Shown piece after piece: positions 54,147 through 62,421 of a stretch of DNA of 64,000 nt. The notes under the pieces were generated by a model. That model saw only the letters and a list, made by a program, of their open reading frames with translations. It had not been told where the DNA came from and made no database searches. Both the position numbers and the translations under genes were made by a program. The stretch spans positions 1 through 64,000 of the forward strand of contig NZ_OEQB01000004.1 in NCBI RefSeq assembly GCF_900240295.1, read 5' to 3'. Every line of letters begins with the position of its first letter. Within the stretch, counting starts at the first letter, position 1. This stretch comes from Megasphaera vaginalis (ex Bordigoni et al. 2020) (GTDB taxonomy: Bacteria > Bacillota > Negativicutes > Veillonellales > Megasphaeraceae).

Positions 54147-55421
54147 TTATATATGACTATGACGTTTTTTATACAATGTAATAGCAATAGAATTAATAAC
54201 TCCAATTGCCATTACAATTGCTGCAAATAAGAAAATATAATCAAAGCCTTGATTTCCATATGTATCTAGCCAATACCCATATAGAACAAAAATGAATAAA
54301 TCTGGACAATAACCTAGACAACAAACAATTCCAGACGTTGATCCTGCATATTTACGAGGAATTTTTAATTCACTAGGAACAGCAAACATGGATCCACGTG
54401 CCATATACGTTAGTATTCCTAAAAAAATTGTCAATGCAATTAGTATTGTAGGGTCTGTATGTTTCGGCAAAAACTTAAATATTAATACACACAGAATTGC
54501 CCCGCCTAAAGAAAGTCCAATAACAGAAGAGAGTGAATGAAATTTATCTCCCAGCCATCCTCCTAAGGGAGCTCCAATAAATCTCGTTCCATAAGTTCGC
54601 ATGATTGCGACACTCCCAGTAAATACTACAGACGCACCAAGTACTTTACTAAAATACGGAGTGTAATATGATAAAGTACAATACATTGTATATGTTGCAA
54701 AAACTGCAATTCCAGACATCCACGTACGCGGATCTTTCAAAATGTCTATCCAACCAGAAAACCCCATTTTTTCATCTACAATTTCGCTATCACTCACTTC
54801 TTCTTTCTCAATAACAGGTTTAGGAATCAGAAAATAGAGACAAATTAACGTAATAATCCCTATAACAGCATAGCAAATAATTGCCGCTCTTAACCCATTA
54901 ATACCATACGCATCAGTAGCAAACTGAGTAAAAAAATATAAAGCAATAAAGTTGACGATTACGTTACCAACACCGCAAAAAGCCTCAACGAATCCAAAGA
55001 TAGTTCCTTGTTGTTCTTCGTTACCAACGAGTCTACTTAACTTAATATGTGCCGGAAAATATAAAAACAATCCTGCAAAAGCAAACCCGGCCCATGTAAA
55101 TAGAGCAAATGTATAATTCATATTAAAAGCAAATAAAATGTTTAATATGCAAATTGCTCCAATTCCAATCATATAAATTGTTTTTGTATTAAATCGATCG
55201 CTTAATAAGCCTCCAAAAGCTGCTAATATATTGCCAATGCCAAAAATAGTAATTAAATATCCTAGTTGTTGCTGTGTACATCCTAATGCAGATACTAAAG
55301 AATCATAGAAAACATACTGTATAAAAGGAGTTGCATATACGACCGTATATCCTAATCCTAAGAAGAAAATGGTGAGCAACTGTTTCGGCGACAAACGTAA
55401 TGATACTTTTTGGCTAGACAT
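54147..55421 (-). CDS. MFS transporter, monocarboxylate/oxalate-formate type
   Basis: A 424-residue carrier with 12 hydrophobic helices and a central hydrophilic loop (about 205-225). Family features include LGYLITIFGIGNILAAFGGLLSDR (with the DR loop) and GGWLGDKFH. The overall pattern resembles carboxylate carriers, so it may import the 2-hydroxyacid used by the adjacent dehydrogenase. The ATG at 55421 lies 6 bases after AGGGGAG; the ATG at 55427 abuts it. The DNA is very AT-rich, with many ATA and TTA codons, suggesting recent acquisition with the dehydrogenase. Confidence 0.82.
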   Translation of the reverse strand: MSSQKVSLRLSPKQLLTIFFLGLGYTVVYATPFIQYVFYDSLVSALGCTQQQLGYLITIFGIGNILAAFGGLLSDRFNTKTIYMIGIGAICILNILFAFNMNYTFALFTWAGFAFAGLFLYFPAHIKLSRLVGNEEQQGTIFGFVEAFCGVGNVIVNFIALYFFTQFATDAYGINGLRAAIICYAVIGIITLICLYFLIPKPVIEKEEVSDSEIVDEKMGFSGWIDILKDPRTWMSGIAVFATYTMYCTLSYYTPYFSKVLGASVVFTGSVAIMRTYGTRFIGAPLGGWLGDKFHSLSSVIGLSLGGAILCVLIFKFLPKHTDPTILIALTIFLGILTYMARGSMFAVPSELKIPRKYAGSTSGIVCCLGYCPDLFIFVLYGYWLDTYGNQGFDYIFLFAAIVMAIGVINSIAITLYKKRHSHI

Positions 55422-55572
55422 ATGCATCTCCCCTTATGAAACGATCCAGCAAATATACCCATATAAATCGATACTTATTGCCGACGGTTTAATACGATCC
55501 ATTCGTTTTGAAAATTGCATACGATTCACTCCTTTTCAATGTAAATAATTTTCCAGTGACAACGTTATCACA

Positions 55573-56109
55573 TCATGCATTGTATCCGGCCATAAATACT
55601 TCCACATTTTTCTGATTGAATTTACCTTTCCCCTTGTTTTCAAAGAAGTCACACATGGATTTGGTGAATTCTTCCAATGAAAAAATGTTCGTTTCTTTTA
55701 TCATTTTACCGAGCATGCAAATATTGGCGTTTTGTGCGCTGTTCAAGGCTTGTGCCAATTCTGTAACAGGGGCCTTAACAACAGAAATATCATTACGGTA
55801 TACCCGGGATTCTTCAATAAGCGTGCTGTTGACCAGTAAAGTTCCACCAGGAACCATTGCTTGCTCAAAACGATCGACTGCCGGCGAATTCAGACAGATA
55901 AGGATATCCGGATGATCCGCATAGGGACTGGCTATTTTTTCATCACTGAAAATAATATTACAATTTGCTGCACCGCCGCGCATTTCATTGCCGTAAGAAG
56001 GAAACCACGTTGCATAGAACCCCTTCTTATATGCGGCATATAAAATAATTTTACCTGCCGTCAGAACACCTTGACCGCCAAAACCGGCACAAACCATTCT
56101 ATGAATCAT
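55573..56109 (-). CDS. 2-oxoacid:ferredoxin oxidoreductase, gamma subunit
   Basis: A 178-residue gamma subunit, with the N-terminal VCAGFGGQGVLTAGKIIL nucleotide-like loop and the FPSYGNEMRGGAANCNI segment of the POR_G family. It is last of four genes delta-alpha-beta-gamma, 12 bases after beta. Subunit organisation matches Vor/Kor type enzymes. Confidence 0.9.
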   Translation of the reverse strand: MIHRMVCAGFGGQGVLTAGKIILYAAYKKGFYATWFPSYGNEMRGGAANCNIIFSDEKIASPYADHPDILICLNSPAVDRFEQAMVPGGTLLVNSTLIEESRVYRNDISVVKAPVTELAQALNSAQNANICMLGKMIKETNIFSLEEFTKSMCDFFENKGKGKFNQKNVEVFMAGYNA

Positions 56110-56121
56110 ACTTTCATCTCC

Positions 56122-56844
56122 TTATTTATCGATTACTTCACCCATCTCATACCGCTTCGCCAAACATTCATCAATATGCTTCATCGCCTGCACCGGCGTC
56201 ATCCCCCAATTGGTAGGACAAGGTACCAGTACTTCTACTAACGAAAATCCTTTATTGTCCCGTTGTTTTTCAATCGCTTTACGTACAAACCGCTTCGTTT
56301 TCATGACATTGGCAGGAGAGGATACACTGCTCCTGGCCAGATACGCAATGTCCAAATTCCGCATGACATTGAAAACATCAAAATCCAAGCCGTGTTCCTT
56401 GGTGCGACCGCCAGGTGTAGATACGGTTACTTGCCCCATTTGTGTCGTCGGTGCCAATTGTCCGCCCGTCATGCCATAGACGGTATTATTCATAACAAAA
56501 AAAGTAACATTTTCATTACGTGTCGCAGCCGCCATGGTTTCCCCCAAACCAATAGCGTACGCGCCACCATCGCCTGCAATCGTAATGGCATATTTATCAG
56601 GACGCACTTTCTTTTGAGCCGTAAGAGCCGCTCCCATTTTACCGTGTGGCGGTACGATGGCATCAACATTCATCCAAAATTGGAATTGATGATTACACCC
56701 GATATCGGAGCACATAATCGTATCACTGATAATATCCATTTCCGTTAATACTTCTCCCAAAATACGATCGAATATACCATGACCGCATCCTGCACAAAAT
56801 CGATTTTCTGCATAAAATAACGCCGGGGCTTTTCTTGCAACCAT
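56122..56844 (-). CDS. 2-oxoacid:ferredoxin oxidoreductase, beta (TPP-binding) subunit
   Basis: A 240-residue subunit. It carries the TPP motif GDGGAYAIGLGETMAAATRNEN and Asn of VMNN, and the Cys residues of the proximal 4Fe-4S cluster (FCAGCGH, IGCNHQF). It overlaps the alpha stop by one base. Substrate is not determined by sequence; 2-oxoisovalerate or 2-oxoglutarate-type acids are likely. Confidence 0.92.
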   Translation of the reverse strand: MVARKAPALFYAENRFCAGCGHGIFDRILGEVLTEMDIISDTIMCSDIGCNHQFQFWMNVDAIVPPHGKMGAALTAQKKVRPDKYAITIAGDGGAYAIGLGETMAAATRNENVTFFVMNNTVYGMTGGQLAPTTQMGQVTVSTPGGRTKEHGLDFDVFNVMRNLDIAYLARSSVSSPANVMKTKRFVRKAIEKQRDNKGFSLVEVLVPCPTNWGMTPVQAMKHIDECLAKRYEMGEVIDK

Positions 56845-57917
56845 TAGAATACCTCCTCTTCCCGCTTATTCCCGTTAATAACATCTGTGGCAAAAGCGAT
56901 TACCTCATCTATTGTCGGAACATTTTGAGCACAAGCCATGGCATACGTAGGGAACTTATTTTTACATGCAATAATGACATCTTCCCGCATTTGTCCCATC
57001 ATGTTCATTTCCACTGTAATGAGCCCTTTACAAGTAGCGGGAACATCTGCAAAAGCTTTACGCGGATACGGCCATAAAACTTTCGGACGAATAAGTCCCA
57101 GCTTCACACCATGCTTGCGCGCTTCCCGAACAGCCCCTTCCGCTACGCGAGAAGAAATTCCATAGGCGACAAAAACGGCGTCTGCATCCGTAACCGCAAT
57201 ACTTTCCCAACGTTGTTCTTCCTCCATGACGTGCCGCATTTTTTTAATATACCCGGCATTCCATTCATCTAAATCTTGGAAATATGTGATGTCCGTAATT
57301 ACCTTATGGTTTTCACCCGGCTTGACACCTTGACAGGCCCAAGGTTGATTCATATCATATTCTTTCATGGGCCGCACTTCGCAAGGCTCCACCATCTGCC
57401 CAATCGTCGCATCGGAAAGGAGCAATACAGGATGCATCCATTTTTCCGCTAAATCAAAAGCCTCATAGGCCATATCCATACATTCCTGAACGCTGTTCGG
57501 CGCCAGCGTAATCAGATGGTAATCACCGTTACCACCACATTTAACGGCTTGCCAATAATTATCCTGACCGGCCCCGATGAACCCGTCTCCGATACCGAAT
57601 CGCTGTACGCAGGCTACAACTCCGGGCAGTCCGGCAGATACCCAATAGGCAAGACCTTCCTGATAAAGCGAAAATCCCGGTCCGGAAGTAGACGTAATGG
57701 CTCTTGCCCCAAGCGCCCTCGCAGCAAAGGTCATGTTAACACTAGCAATCTCAGACTCCCCCTGGACAAAGGAACCACCTACTTCCGGAAGCCGCCATGC
57801 CATCCATTCCAAAATTTCGGACTGTGGGGTGATAGGGTATCCGGCAAAAAAACGACAGCCGCCACGAACGGCCCCCTCAGCTAACGCTTCATTTCCCTTG
57901 ATTAACAGTTTCTCCAT
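56844..57917 (-). CDS. 2-oxoacid:ferredoxin oxidoreductase, alpha subunit (VorB-like)
   Basis: A 357-residue subunit binding the pyrimidine part of TPP and the 2-oxoacid. The N-terminus FFAGYPITPQSEILEWMA, the FVQGESEIASVNMTFAARALG region and the TSTSGPGFSLYQEGL motif are typical of VorB/KorA. It starts 12 bases after the delta gene. By length and motif it most resembles 3-methyl-2-oxobutanoate-type enzymes; no specificity is claimed. Confidence 0.9.
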   Translation of the reverse strand: MEKLLIKGNEALAEGAVRGGCRFFAGYPITPQSEILEWMAWRLPEVGGSFVQGESEIASVNMTFAARALGARAITSTSGPGFSLYQEGLAYWVSAGLPGVVACVQRFGIGDGFIGAGQDNYWQAVKCGGNGDYHLITLAPNSVQECMDMAYEAFDLAEKWMHPVLLLSDATIGQMVEPCEVRPMKEYDMNQPWACQGVKPGENHKVITDITYFQDLDEWNAGYIKKMRHVMEEEQRWESIAVTDADAVFVAYGISSRVAEGAVREARKHGVKLGLIRPKVLWPYPRKAFADVPATCKGLITVEMNMMGQMREDVIIACKNKFPTYAMACAQNVPTIDEVIAFATDVINGNKREEEVF

Positions 57918-57928
57918 AATTTATCCTC

Positions 57929-58126
57929 CTAAAAAATTTCATACACAAGATCCGGACACATGGCATAACAACTACCGCACTGTACACATTTTTCTTGATC
58001 CGCCTGGACGACAACCACGCCTTTTGCATTTGTTTCCTCGGACAAATGCAAAGCGCCAACTTTACAGTTGGCGATACAAAGGTAACAGCCTTTGCACCGT
58101 GCCGTGTTCATGCTCATTTTTTCCAT
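57929..58126 (-). CDS. 2-oxoacid:ferredoxin oxidoreductase, delta (ferredoxin-like) subunit
   Basis: A 65-residue 2x[4Fe-4S] protein with two Cx2Cx2Cx3C motifs, CKGCYLCIANC and CVQCGSCYAMCP. It passes electrons from the TPP subunits to ferredoxin. AAGGAG lies upstream, and the gene is first of the delta-alpha-beta-gamma set, just downstream of the region with the IclR-type sites. Confidence 0.92.
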   Translation of the reverse strand: MEKMSMNTARCKGCYLCIANCKVGALHLSEETNAKGVVVVQADQEKCVQCGSCYAMCPDLVYEIF

Positions 58127-58271
58127 TTATATCAACTCCTTTGGGTTATGAAATAACAAACACTTTGCAACAAAATACCGTATTGATTTCGACTATCTGA
58201 AAATGATGACGGCTTTCATAAAACTATCTGTTCATCATCCAAATCATTTCAAAAATCGGCAGCGCCCTTTT

Positions 58272-58297
58272 GTTCTATTTAATAGAACTTAGTTCTG
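58272..58297. promoter_or_regulatory. IclR-type operator 1
   Basis: GTTCTATTTAATAGAAC (17 bases, near-perfect palindrome) followed after three bases by the half-site GTTCTG. The palindrome plus direct half-site resembles sites of PcaU/PobR-like IclR regulators. Confidence 0.65.
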
Positions 58298-58350
58298 ATA
58301 ATACTCCGTTCGGTAAAGTCGTCTTATGGTATAAGTAAAGTTTATCAGTG

Positions 58351-58376
58351 GTTCTATTTAATAGAACCTTGTTCTG
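58351..58376. promoter_or_regulatory. IclR-type operator 2
   Basis: The same 17-base palindrome is repeated exactly at 58351-58367, again with GTTCTG three bases later, 79 bases after the first copy. The pair lies between the oxidoreductase operon and the divergent IclR gene. Confidence 0.68.
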
Positions 58377-58563
58377 TTATTGTTTAAAATAAAAAAGTTT
58401 ACTTATGGTTTAAATAATAGCATACATAAAATGATTTTTCAACATAATTTTGCCAAAAAATAAAGAATGCTGTATGATTGTCTACAATGACATGTGAATA
58501 CCTTCATGTATCTGAAATAAAAACGGCATAAGAAGGATATTTTTCTCAGGAGGACTTTACAGC

Positions 58564-59343
58564 ATGAATTATAAAGACTCGGTCATCATCACATCCGTCA
58601 GCAGGTCACTTGATATTTTACAATATTTACACAAGAAAAAGACGGAGACATCACTAACAGAAATCGCTTCAGATCTGGGGTTATATAAAAGTACCGTTTT
58701 TAGGATGCTCTCCACATTAGAAGCGAAAGGATTTGTAGAACAAAATAAAGAGACCGGTAAGTATGCTCTCGGTATTAAATTATTTATCATCGGCGCTTCG
58801 CTGAATAACCATTGGGAACTCATTAAGTTTATAAAGCCCTTTACTCATCAGTTAAATAAAACATTCAACGAAACCGTCAATGTCTCCATTTTAAGCAAGA
58901 ACGCAGATCATCTGTACCAGAGCGCGATTATTTATCAGGAAACGAGTGTCCGTGCCGTCAGCGCTAACTCCGGTATCAGCGTCGGCGCATATCGGGATTG
59001 TTATTGCTGCGCCGTCGGCAAATGTTTACTTGCCTTCTCGGAAAATGTTGACCTGTCCGCATATACTGATGCCAGTTTTAAAAAGGCGACAGAGAAGACG
59101 ATTTCTTCCGTATCCATGCTGAATGATGATTTAAAAAAAATTAAACAACAAGGTTATGCCATTGATGATGAAGAAGGTGAAAAGGATCTATTTTGTATAG
59201 GGATCCCGATCATTTCTGGTGATGTCGCCATTGCGGCAATGAGTCTTTCCGGTCCGAAAAACCGAATGAAAGACGACACGTTACCGGAAAAAATTGAATA
59301 TATGTTGGGCTTGAAGCGAGAAATCGCTCATGCCTTGACGTAA
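58564..59343 (+). CDS. IclR family transcription regulator
   Basis: A 259-residue regulator with an N-terminal winged HTH (residues about 10-70, SLTEIASDLGLYKSTVFRML) and a C-terminal ligand-binding IclR domain (about 90-255, with SVGAYRDCYCCAVGKCLLAF). AGGAGG precedes the ATG. It is divergent from the 2-oxoacid oxidoreductase operon, with two identical palindromes between them, so it very likely controls that operon and itself in response to an organic acid. Confidence 0.92.
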   Translation: MNYKDSVIITSVSRSLDILQYLHKKKTETSLTEIASDLGLYKSTVFRMLSTLEAKGFVEQNKETGKYALGIKLFIIGASLNNHWELIKFIKPFTHQLNKTFNETVNVSILSKNADHLYQSAIIYQETSVRAVSANSGISVGAYRDCYCCAVGKCLLAFSENVDLSAYTDASFKKATEKTISSVSMLNDDLKKIKQQGYAIDDEEGEKDLFCIGIPIISGDVAIAAMSLSGPKNRMKDDTLPEKIEYMLGLKREIAHALT

Positions 59344-59345
59344 CG

Positions 59346-59387
59346 ATAGGAAAAGCGGCACTGCGTATGCAGCGCCGCTTTTCCTAT
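59346..59387 (+). terminator. terminator of the IclR gene
   Basis: ATAGGAAAAGCGGC pairs with GCCGCTTTTCCTAT around a 14-base loop that itself can fold. Confidence 0.85.
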
Positions 59388-60052
59388 TTACAGTCGAGAT
59401 CCCGTATACAATTAACGCCTCCCGGATGTAGGGTGTTATCATGTTCCAGAACAGCAGCTCCGCCGCTTGTATTTTACTGCCCCATCTTATTATCTTGCTG
59501 CTTGTGCAGCACCGTCCAGCACTTCATTGTCTGGCTGCCGCCGCCCTTTAGCCAACAGGAGTCCGCTATGCCGGCGCTTTTTCCATAACAGTTTATACTG
59601 TACGATCATTTTTTGCCTTCTCCCTTTGCCGATTTTTTATGATAGAATCGTTACCAACTGCTAATATTTTGCAATATATTACTATTTCAAAAAATACTGA
59701 AGAAAAAAGGAGAAGAAAACTTTTCCAATCTGTCCTAAAAAATGATAAAATACGGGTAGAAATACTATACGATTTTTATCTGCTTATATGAGGAATCGTT
59801 TCCCGTGTAAGGTAATACGACTTGCGTTTATGCGGTATACCCTCTTTTATGCCAGATACAGATTGATTCGTATTTTAAGCTCCCTATTCACATTTATAAC
59901 AATAAGAAGAAATCATTCCTTTTTAAGACATAATTTATGGTAATAGTTTGTTTTTTTCTTATGTCATAATTGTATAGACATTATTCTTGATTAAAAATGT
60001 CCAGAATGTTATGATGTGTTCGGACAAATAAAAAAACAGGTGGATTGATACG
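59388..60052 (+). other. 665-base intergenic region without a clear gene
   Basis: No convincing coding sequence is visible. Reading frames of 65-73 codons have no ribosome-binding site or domain. The right part is AT-rich and holds the promoter and possible operator of the Rrf2 gene. A small RNA cannot be excluded. Confidence 0.5.
59987..60026 (+). promoter_or_regulatory. promoter and inverted repeat upstream of the Rrf2 gene
   Basis: TTGATT (59987-59992), a 17-base spacer and TATGAT (60010-60015). TGTCC (59998-60002) and GGACA (60022-60026) form an inverted repeat that flanks the -10, a possible autoregulatory site. Confidence 0.5.
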
Positions 60053-60466
60053 ATGTTCATGAACAAACAGACTGACTATGCTTTACGTGTTATCAGATCA
60101 CTGCGAGACGGTAAGACGCACAACGCGCTTACCATTGCCGAAGAGGGAAGAATCCCTCCGTCCTTTACGTACAAAATTGTGAAAAAACTTGCCAACGCGG
60201 GCTTTATCAAATTGGTACGCGGTCCAAAAGGTGGCTGCACGCTGACAGCAGATTTAGAGAAAGTCAGCCTCTATGACCTGATCCTGGTCATGGAAGGTGA
60301 AACGTGTCTGGCCGGCTGCATGCGTCCGGCTTCCGAATGTGAATGGAGAACGTCCAACGGCGGCTGTCAGGTTCATGTGAACCTGCGTGCTTTGCAAAAA
60401 GACTTCGATCAACAGTTGGCCGCTATCAGTCTCCGTTCCGTCCTTGATCCGCCTGCGGAAAAGTAA
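60053..60466 (+). CDS. Rrf2 family transcription regulator with Cys cluster ligands
   Basis: A 137-residue winged-HTH regulator. The HTH covers about residues 8-60 (TIAEEGRIPPSFTYKIVKKL). Cys85, Cys89, Cys96 and Cys105 could bind an Fe-S cluster that senses O2, NO or iron, as in IscR/NsrR-like members. A ribosome-binding AGGTGG lies 9 bases upstream; ATG at 60059 is an alternative. It sits 30 bases before the acyl-CoA dehydrogenase fusion gene and most likely regulates that operon. Confidence 0.88.
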   Translation: MFMNKQTDYALRVIRSLRDGKTHNALTIAEEGRIPPSFTYKIVKKLANAGFIKLVRGPKGGCTLTADLEKVSLYDLILVMEGETCLAGCMRPASECEWRTSNGGCQVHVNLRALQKDFDQQLAAISLRSVLDPPAEK

Positions 60467-60496
60467 GTTCCGTATTCAAAAGGAGGCTTGTTTTCT

Positions 60497-62407
60497 ATGC
60501 TGTTTATGACCACAGAAGCACATGAAGCGTTACGCAAAAAAATCCGCGCCTTTGCAGAAGAAAAGATTAAACCTATTGCCTTTCGTTTGGATCAAAACAA
60601 TGAATTTCCTGACGAAATCGTCAAAGAAATCGGCGCAAACGGTTGGATGGGTCTGCCCTATCCGAAAGAATACGGCGGTGCCGGACTCGACGTCTTGAGC
60701 TATGCCATTGCCGTAGAGGAATTATCTCGTGTCGACGGCGGTGTCGGCGTTATCCTTTCGGCTCATGTTTCCCTCGGTTCGTATCCGATCGCCGCTTTCG
60801 GCAATGAAAAACAAAAAGAAAAATATCTGCGTCCCTTAGCATCGGGCAAGAAGATCGGCGCCTTCGGCCTGACGGAAGAAAATGCCGGTTCCGATGCCGG
60901 CGGCACGGAAACGACAGCAGTGGACAAGGGGGATCACTACCTCCTCAATGGCGGTAAAATTTTTATCACGAACGCACCGAAAGCTGACATTTATGTCGTC
61001 TTCGCCGTTACTACTCCCGATATCGGAACAAAAGGCATTTCGGCCTTCATCGTCGAAAAGGGCTGGAAGGGATTCGAATTCGGCGATCATTACGACAAAC
61101 TCGGTATTCGTTCGTCGACAACGGCGGAATTGATCTTTAACAACGTCAAAGTGCCGAAGGAAAATCTCTTGGGTAAAGAAGGGCAAGGTTTCAAGATCGC
61201 CATGGCAACGTTGGACGGCGGCCGTATCGGGATCGCTTCGCAGGCTCTCGGCATCGCGCAGGGCGCTTACGAAAGCGCTTTGGATTATGCTAAAGAACGG
61301 CATCAGTTCGGCGATCCCATCGGTATCAACCAAGGTATCTCCTTCAAACTCGCCGATATGGCTACAAAGCTGCGGGCTTCCCGTTACCTCATTTATTCGG
61401 CTGCAGAATTGAAAGAACACCATGAAAGCTACAGCATGGAAGCCGCCATGGCCAAAATGTACGCTTCCGACGCCGCTATGGAAATCACGAATGATGCCTT
61501 GCAGATCTTCGGCGGTTCCGGCTTCTTAAAGGGCATGGACGTCGAACGGGCTTATCGTGACGCCAAGATCACGACGATTTATGAAGGGACAAATGAAATC
61601 CAGCGTGTCGTCATTGCCGCTCATCTTCTCGGCAAGCTTGGAAAAAGTCACAGCGAATCCCGTTCCGTTGCTAAAAAACCTGCGCCGATTACGGGCATAC
61701 GCAAAACAAAAATTTTCAGTGACGGCAATGCTAAAGAACAAGTGGAAACACTGGTTGCAACGTTGAAGCAGGACGGTTATGATTTCTCCGTCGGCATTCC
61801 CGCCGATACGCCGATCGCGCTCGCTGAACGCGTCGTCTCCGCCGGCAAGGGCATCGGTGCCAAAGAAAACATGCGCCTCATTGAAGATCTGGCCGCCGCT
61901 GCAGGCGCCGCCGTCGGTTCTTCCCGCCCCGTCGCCGAAACTTTGCAATACGTACCGATCGAACGGTATGTGGGCATGTCCGGACAGAAGTTCACAGGCA
62001 ATCTCTATATCGCCTGCGGCATTTCCGGCGCCAAACAGCATTTGAAAGGGATTAAAGACGCTTCGACGATCGTTGCCATCAACAAGAACGGCAACGCGCC
62101 GATCTTCAAGAACTGTGACTATGGCATTATCGGCGATGTCAACGAAATCCTGCCGCTTCTGGCCGATGCATTGGGCAGAGAAAAGAAAAAAGCGGCTCCG
62201 CCTATGGTCAAGATGAAAAGACCGCTGCCGCCGAAACCGGAACCGATCGGCCCCCGTTATGTCTGCAGCGGCTGCGGTTATGAATATGTTCCTGAACTCG
62301 GCGACGAAGATGCCGATATTGCACCGGGCACGTTATTCGATAAACTTCCGGAAGATTGGGTTTGCCCGGAATGTGCTGAAGGAAAAGATCATTTCATTAA
62401 AGAATAG
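60497..62407 (+). CDS. acyl-CoA dehydrogenase-ETF alpha domain-rubredoxin fusion
   Basis: A 636-residue fusion with three parts. Residues about 1-380 are a complete acyl-CoA dehydrogenase (LTEENAGSDAGG, catalytic Glu in IYEGTNEIQR at about 362). Residues about 445-560 match the FAD-binding C-terminal domain of ETF alpha (GAKENMRLIEDLAAAAGAA, SGQKFTGNLYIACGISGA, AINKNGNAPIF). Residues about 585-636 are rubredoxin (CSGCGY near the start, CPEC near the end). The ETF alpha N-terminal domain is missing. Electrons could pass flavin to flavin to rubredoxin within one chain. It starts at ATG 60497, 10 bases after AGGAGG. The flavodiiron gene follows, suggesting acyl-CoA-driven O2 or NO reduction. Confidence 0.92.
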   Translation: MLFMTTEAHEALRKKIRAFAEEKIKPIAFRLDQNNEFPDEIVKEIGANGWMGLPYPKEYGGAGLDVLSYAIAVEELSRVDGGVGVILSAHVSLGSYPIAAFGNEKQKEKYLRPLASGKKIGAFGLTEENAGSDAGGTETTAVDKGDHYLLNGGKIFITNAPKADIYVVFAVTTPDIGTKGISAFIVEKGWKGFEFGDHYDKLGIRSSTTAELIFNNVKVPKENLLGKEGQGFKIAMATLDGGRIGIASQALGIAQGAYESALDYAKERHQFGDPIGINQGISFKLADMATKLRASRYLIYSAAELKEHHESYSMEAAMAKMYASDAAMEITNDALQIFGGSGFLKGMDVERAYRDAKITTIYEGTNEIQRVVIAAHLLGKLGKSHSESRSVAKKPAPITGIRKTKIFSDGNAKEQVETLVATLKQDGYDFSVGIPADTPIALAERVVSAGKGIGAKENMRLIEDLAAAAGAAVGSSRPVAETLQYVPIERYVGMSGQKFTGNLYIACGISGAKQHLKGIKDASTIVAINKNGNAPIFKNCDYGIIGDVNEILPLLADALGREKKKAAPPMVKMKRPLPPKPEPIGPRYVCSGCGYEYVPELGDEDADIAPGTLFDKLPEDWVCPECAEGKDHFIKE

Positions 62408-62421
62408 AAAGGAGTCTGCTC

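Noticed and set aside
59388-60052. Small genes of 65-73 codons after the IclR gene
   Set aside because: No ribosome-binding sites or domains; compositionally unlike genes in the window.
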